Origin: Saccoglossus kowalevskii
Lineage: Eukaryota; Hemichordata; Enteropneusta; Harrimaniidae
NCBI RefSeq assembly: GCF_000003605.2
Contig: NW_003130355.1
Location: forward strand, 797,886 to 847,046
Length of the DNA stretch: 49,161 nucleotides
Reading direction: 5' to 3'
The notes beneath the pieces were generated by a model. It did not search any database. It saw only the letters and a program-made list of their open reading frames with translations, and was not told where the DNA came from. Shown here piece after piece: positions 44,340 through 49,161 of this stretch. A program made the position numbers and the translations under genes. Positions within the stretch are counted from its first letter, which is position 1; the number at the start of each line of letters is the position of its first letter.

Positions 44340-46762
44340 GTAGTGTTGAAAAGATTGTATTTCAATGTCTATCTAATTCCAGGGAGCATCTCTTTATGGC
44401 ATAAAGTCTTGAACATGTTTTCTTGAGGATTTTTCATTCAAAACAATCAGACAGTATAACACATTGGTACTTTGAGTAGGATCTATATGACACTGTAGAC
44501 AAAATTCTAGTTCAGTTTGATTTTGTAATTTACAGGAAACTCAACAACTGCGAGATTTTACCACTGTCGCATGATTGAGATTCACATCATGCACAGTAGC
44601 AGTCATAATGTGCGTTTTTCGTATATTCGTTTTCTCAGGCGTGTCAAAATTAATGATAGGCTGAGATACAAGAAAATGTGTATAATTAAACTTTCAATAT
44701 TAAACTAAACAATATTCTGAAAATTATCAATAAATAAAATCAATGTCTGCTAAAAGATGATTTACAAAAAGTGGCTTTTAATGAACTTTGTATTCTCAAG
44801 ATGTGAATATCCTATTTTGCCAAAGTGGGCTGCCTTTTTAAATAGTCCATATTTAATAAATTAATGGTCGGCTTAATACTTTGCTTTGTAATGAAATATT
44901 GATTCCAATTGTGATTATGATAAAAAATTTAACATAGTTTAGCACAAATAGGGTATAAAACACAATTGTCATCACCAAGTACTTCTCTATTTAAAATATG
45001 TACGTCTACAACTACTTTGAACCTGCAAGCCCGTGATTGGTTTGCGTTTCAACCACATTCTGCTACAGATTGACAACAATTATTCACCATTTGGTGAAAT
45101 GACACTTGACACGGTGTTGTAAATGATCCTCCATGACTGTATGTCTTGCAAGTGATTTGTGATTACTGCTAAGCACCGATGTTAGAGCATTATTCGGCGT
45201 CATGTCTTTGAGCGATGTGTCGTCAATCTGAGACTAGGGTCACTCTTCTACCAGTCTTCAATTACAATGGAAGTGTTACAAGTGTTTGTATTTCTTGAAA
45301 TTTACTGTTAACCACTCAAATTTATATATTGCCAGATAATTTAGTGGTGTTCTCAAGTTTACTGTTTTAAAAGGCTCCTTGTGAAACTATTTAAATGATG
45401 TTGGTCTTAGTGTTTGATATGGGTTCTGTAATCGATGTGCACAATGTGTCCGAGTTCTAAACACAGTCCTTTATTAAAGTTTAATAATTGCTATGTAATT
45501 TTAACATTTTCTTTCACAAGTCAGTGTTTGTGGAAATTTTCTTGCAAAGTTAAAAAAGTAAATGGTGCATATTACCAGTACAACATTCTTGGTAGTTTGT
45601 GTTGTCATGGTTACAAGTTGTGTATTAATTTATTACAGTTTTTTGTGATAAACATGAGTATTCAGGAGCTTTATGCAACATTCACAACTTTGTGGTGGAA
45701 AAAATTGGTGTAAAGTTGTTTCAACTACAAAGCGTTGTATTCATAGCACTCCTTATTGGCTAAAAACTGATGTTGATATCAGTATCATCGCCCATTCACA
45801 TTGTAGAAACTTGGGTCCCATGACATGCACCTACCAATCGGATGGTAGGAATTGCTGTCAGGTTATAATATCTGCCAATCAGATGTTGGGTTGCAGATTT
45901 CTTTGTTCCTTAACAGTGATGTTTCAAGTCATCAGTTCAAGAAAGTTTTTGAATTTTCTTTCAAATTACAAAAAAAAAACAAAAAACTGAAGAAGCTAAA
46001 TAATTTGTTTCAAAATATTTTTACCAAAGTTTCTGCTTTAATTTGAGATTTTTATGAGAATCACCTCTTTTAAAAATGGAATGTGCCAGAATGGGTATAT
46101 GTTAGCCTGGTAAATTGGTAATCATTGTAATGATGAATTGGCTAGAAGTTTAAGAAAACTGGATGCAAAATTTGTTAGTTTTTTTATAATTAAGCAACAT
46201 TTAGGATATGAAAGTGTATATATATATGGACAATACTGTATTTATGTTTGTAGATTTGTTGAAGTAAATTGCATGTCATTGTATGGTGAATTTGTTTAAC
46301 TCGTCATTTCTCTGAGTAAGTGCTTCCCCTATTTTGCACATGGTACAATCTGCTCTTTCATAGTATTGGGCTGATTCATTATACTGGGGAGGGAGGGAGG
46401 GAAGCATACATCATGATGGTGAATTACACTTATTTTTCTGTCTTTCTTTATTCTACTTTTTGGTTTTTGTAAATTAAAAATGTTTTGTATAATTCTAAGG
46501 ATATGTTATTAAATTATCAGGGACACTGTTATCTTTGAACTTGTATTATTTATCTGATTTAAGCTGGTTTATTTTTGTAACATTTCATTTGATTTGTTGT
46601 CCATAAAGACTATGATTGAGTGTGTAATAAATTTTGCTACTGTGCTTATAAATTACAGGTGTGTTTGTTTGTTATTTGTGAACAATTACTGGAAACTTGT
46701 TTTTGTTTAATCACAGGCCCCAGAGAATTAAACTAGGAATCTGCAGGAGTTTTTTTTTTGTA
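44340..46762. other. AT-rich interval, no recognised gene
   Basis: Short plus-strand frames at 45435-46046 lack homology and splice context. A plus-strand AATAAA lies near 46627, and there is a GGGAGGGAGGGAGGG run near 46388. Confidence 0.4.
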
Positions 46763-46976
46763 TACTGTGAAATACTTTATTTTAGCTTGAATTAATTTTC
46801 GCAGAAAAGACTTTTTGAGAGTTTTGTATAGAATTTATTCTCTCTGATTTGTGGCGAGTTGAATGTAAAATATAGGAAAAAAAGGGATTTTCGCTGGATT
46901 TTATTTTCACTGAATCGTTAATTCAGTGAAAAATAGAAAAAAATAATTCCAAGTGAAAATAAAGTATTTTACAGTA
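46763..46976. mobile_element. Palindromic MITE, TACTGTAAAATACTTTATTT family, copy 4
   Basis: 214 bp between TACTGTGAAATACTTTATTT and AATAAAGTATTTTACAGTA. Same orientation as copy 1 (shared GAATTTATT and GGCGAGTTGAATGTAA). Confidence 0.75.
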
Positions 46977-48300
46977 AGTAATATTTATAATTGGTAGAAC
47001 TTAAGTTTCATAATTAACTTTGTTCTAAACTAGTTATAGATGAAATCATTTTCTCAATTTTTCAATTCAACATTGGCTGTGATATCATACTGCATCCATA
47101 ATCCTTTGCTGGAGAGCCAAGATGGTCAACTGCATATATACTGGTAATAAAGTTGAATATTTAGTGAATAAAAAGTGATACTAAAAAAAAACTATAAATT
47201 GCATTCTCCTACATTTGCGAAGCTCTTTCTTCTGAGATCATTATGTTGTTTGCCAGGAATTTCCTTAAGTATTCTGATGTCCAGTAACCCTGTGACATTT
47301 TAATTTTTTTTCTTGTCTTAGACACATTTACGTTCAAGGTTGTGAATGATGGCCAAACAGCGACTGTCTCCTGTTTCAACAAATAAATGAAAGTGAACTC
47401 CATCTTTACACTTTTTAACATTATCGTCTAAGCTAGATACATCTTACTATCTGATAATAAAAACAGACTGTCCAAGTTGAACATTGTACATCATTGTGGC
47501 CAACTATTGATAAAATACTTTTTTCTCTGATATTGTCGACATTCTGAACCACTATCTTTTTGTCTTAAATGATACTGGTAGCTCAGCCAATGTTCACTCC
47601 TTATTAACACCAACATTTCAACAATACTTAGAGTAAAAGTTGACTGATAAAAAAAATCTGACTAAAGTCACTTGGTTTAGCGAACAACAAAAACAAATAA
47701 ATGCAAGTAGGACTACATAGAATAAAAATAAAAGTATCTGGTAGAGGAAATGTTTTTTGTTTTTCTTTTTAAAAATGTTTTTTTTTTGTGCCAGGTGACA
47801 GTTTCATGCATTGACGGTCACTTTTTTCTCTCCAGAATATTCTTATGTGCAAATTGCAAGTGCAAGTGCTGACTTACAGTGCATTTTTACCATAGAAGCC
47901 ATATTTGTGTTTGAGGGATGGCAAGGGGTATTTTCGTAAGCTGCAATCAATTGTTTTTATTTTCGCAAGTGTAATTTAAATAAATAAAAAATGTAAATTT
48001 GTAGACATGGGCAAGGTGTAAAATGTAATAAGCTATTTTATTCATCCGTAATTTGTACAAGGATATTATTTTTTGTAAGTGTATAAAGCATTTTCCCAAT
48101 TAAATGTCGCAATTCATACGCAATTTCCAATGAGATGTTTAGTACAGCAGAAAGGAATGCATGGTTCCAGATGAAATGAGATTAAAGAAATCCTAGTAAT
48201 GAAAAACATAGTTAAACTATTGAACACCTTGTGCATAATTTCTAGTGAAAGATGAAAGAAAGTGGGCGATAAATTGACTGTAAAAAGTGAACTTGTAACT
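46977..48300. other. AT-rich interval, no recognised feature
   Basis: No coding exon, RNA gene or transposon terminus was seen on either strand. Confidence 0.4.
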
Positions 48301-48660
48301 GACATGTAATCTCTGTAATGTGAACCACATTCGATTTGCGAAACAAAGTCACATACACAAAGGTCCCACAATGTTCAATATGTGCCCCAAGTTTGAACAA
48401 AAATCCATGCACATATGAGTGCCATTTTGGTTCAGAATAGCACAAATACTTGATTTTGATAAACTGAAATGGTCGCTACTTGATCATTATGATTTGGACA
48501 TTGAAATGAATGTATTGAAGCGTATATGTGTGACAATGATTTATGATGCACGGTGATATTTGAAAATGATTTATCCAGACATGTCGGAGAAAGGTACAGA
48601 TGCACAGAGGAGAATAAACAGGTCCTTGTGTTTGGATTAACTCGGAACGGAAACGACTAG
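48301..48660 (+). repeat. Degenerate Pearl-like core copy
   Basis: AAGGTCCCACAATGTTCAAT, CCAAGTTTGAACAAAAATCC, GCCATTTTGG and ATCCAGACATGTCGGAGAAA follow the order of core and arm in the CCCCGTT family. The terminal hairpin is degraded to GTCCTTGT...CGGAACGG. Confidence 0.5.
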
Positions 48661-48710
48661 CAATGGTGTTATACAAGAACAATGCGGTCATCGGCCATCA
48701 TTTATAAAAT

Positions 48711-49161
48711 CACACTTACTACAATGAAATCTTGTAAACATCCCACTTAGTACAATGAAATCTTGTAAACATCCCACTTAGTACAATGAAACCTTGTAAA
48801 CATCCCACTTAGTACAATGAAATCTTGTAAACATCCCACTTAGTACAATGAAATCTTGTAAACATCCCACTTAGTACAATGAAACCTTGTAAACATCCCA
48901 CTTAGTACAATGAAATCTTGTAAACATCTCACTTACTACAATGAAATCTTGTAAACATCCCACTTAGTACAATGAAACCTTGTAAACATCCCACTTAGTA
49001 CAATGAAATCTTGTAAACATCCTCACTTACTACAATGAAATCTTGTAAACATCCCACTTAGTACAATGAAACCTTGTAAACATCCCACTTAGTACAATGG
49101 AATCTTGTAAACACCCCACTTAGTACAATGAAATCTTGTAAACACCACACTTAGTACAATG
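48711..49161. repeat. 31-bp satellite with 93-bp higher-order period, open at window end
   Basis: About 14.5 copies of a 31-bp unit (CTTAGTACAATGAAATCTTG plus TAAACATCCCA). A T/C variant (GAAATC versus GAAACC) follows the strict order T-T-C four times, then T-T, giving a three-monomer period. The array continues beyond the window. Confidence 0.95.

Noticed and set aside
45435-46046. Cluster of plus-strand frames of 64-105 codons
   Set aside because: Cys/Phe/Leu-rich AT-driven frames without homology, ending in poly-A tracts; not called as genes.
48711-49161. Regular short repeat as a CRISPR array
   Set aside because: Monomers are contiguous with no unique spacers, and the genome is animal; this is a satellite.

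Overview
This is a stretch of nuclear DNA from an animal. It is AT-rich, has GT-AG introns and AATAAA poly(A) signals, is dense in small DNA transposons, and contains no bacterial gene organisation. The genes and repeats fit a marine invertebrate. The ALMS1-type protein is unusually close to the vertebrate form, so a hemichordate-like deuterostome is plausible, but the species cannot be fixed from the sequence alone. A run of N from 12157 to 13147 is an assembly gap.

The window has two main genes, arranged head to head. (1) 1628-17952, minus strand: SUPV3L1 (SUV3), the mitochondrial ATP-dependent RNA/DNA helicase. I placed 13 of 14 inferred coding exons to the base, with consistent intron phases. 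The missing exon (about 115 bp, motif Ia region) must lie between 10039 and 14190, most likely inside the N gap. (2) 28574-42519, plus strand: ALMS1, the centrosome/basal-body protein of Alstrom syndrome. Nine exons give 2,811 residues in one open frame, including a 4.8-kb exon and the C-terminal ALMS motif. Its extreme 5' end was not found. The first 450 bp hold the last exon of a third, unidentified plus-strand gene that converges on SUPV3L1.

Layout: 1-450, 3' end of the unknown gene; 450-1627, 3' UTR/intergenic; 1628-17952, SUPV3L1 with introns full of repeats; 17953-18310, candidate divergent promoter with two YY1-like sites in opposite orientation; 18310-28573, a 10-kb gene-poor stretch (probably ALMS1 5' intron and/or intergenic) with several MITEs and a 119-bp tandem repeat; 28574-42519, ALMS1; 42520-48710, 3' flank with MITEs and no recognised gene; 48711-49161, a 31-bp satellite running off the window.

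The least expected material is in the repeats and at the exon margins. There are two sequence-unrelated families of Pearl/HINE-like elements (short terminal repeats, tandem ~150-330 bp cores, simple-sequence tract, 3' hairpin ending CTRR), which look like non-autonomous Helitron-like elements. A TTAA MITE has had its right end amplified into a tandem array. The satellite has a 3-monomer higher-order structure. A phase-compatible alternative last exon lies in SUPV3L1 intron 1. Candidate extra exons lie in the last ALMS1 intron. ALMS1 itself carries a multiply repeated DSL-x(2)-RV-x(2)-LL helix that I recall only once in the human protein.
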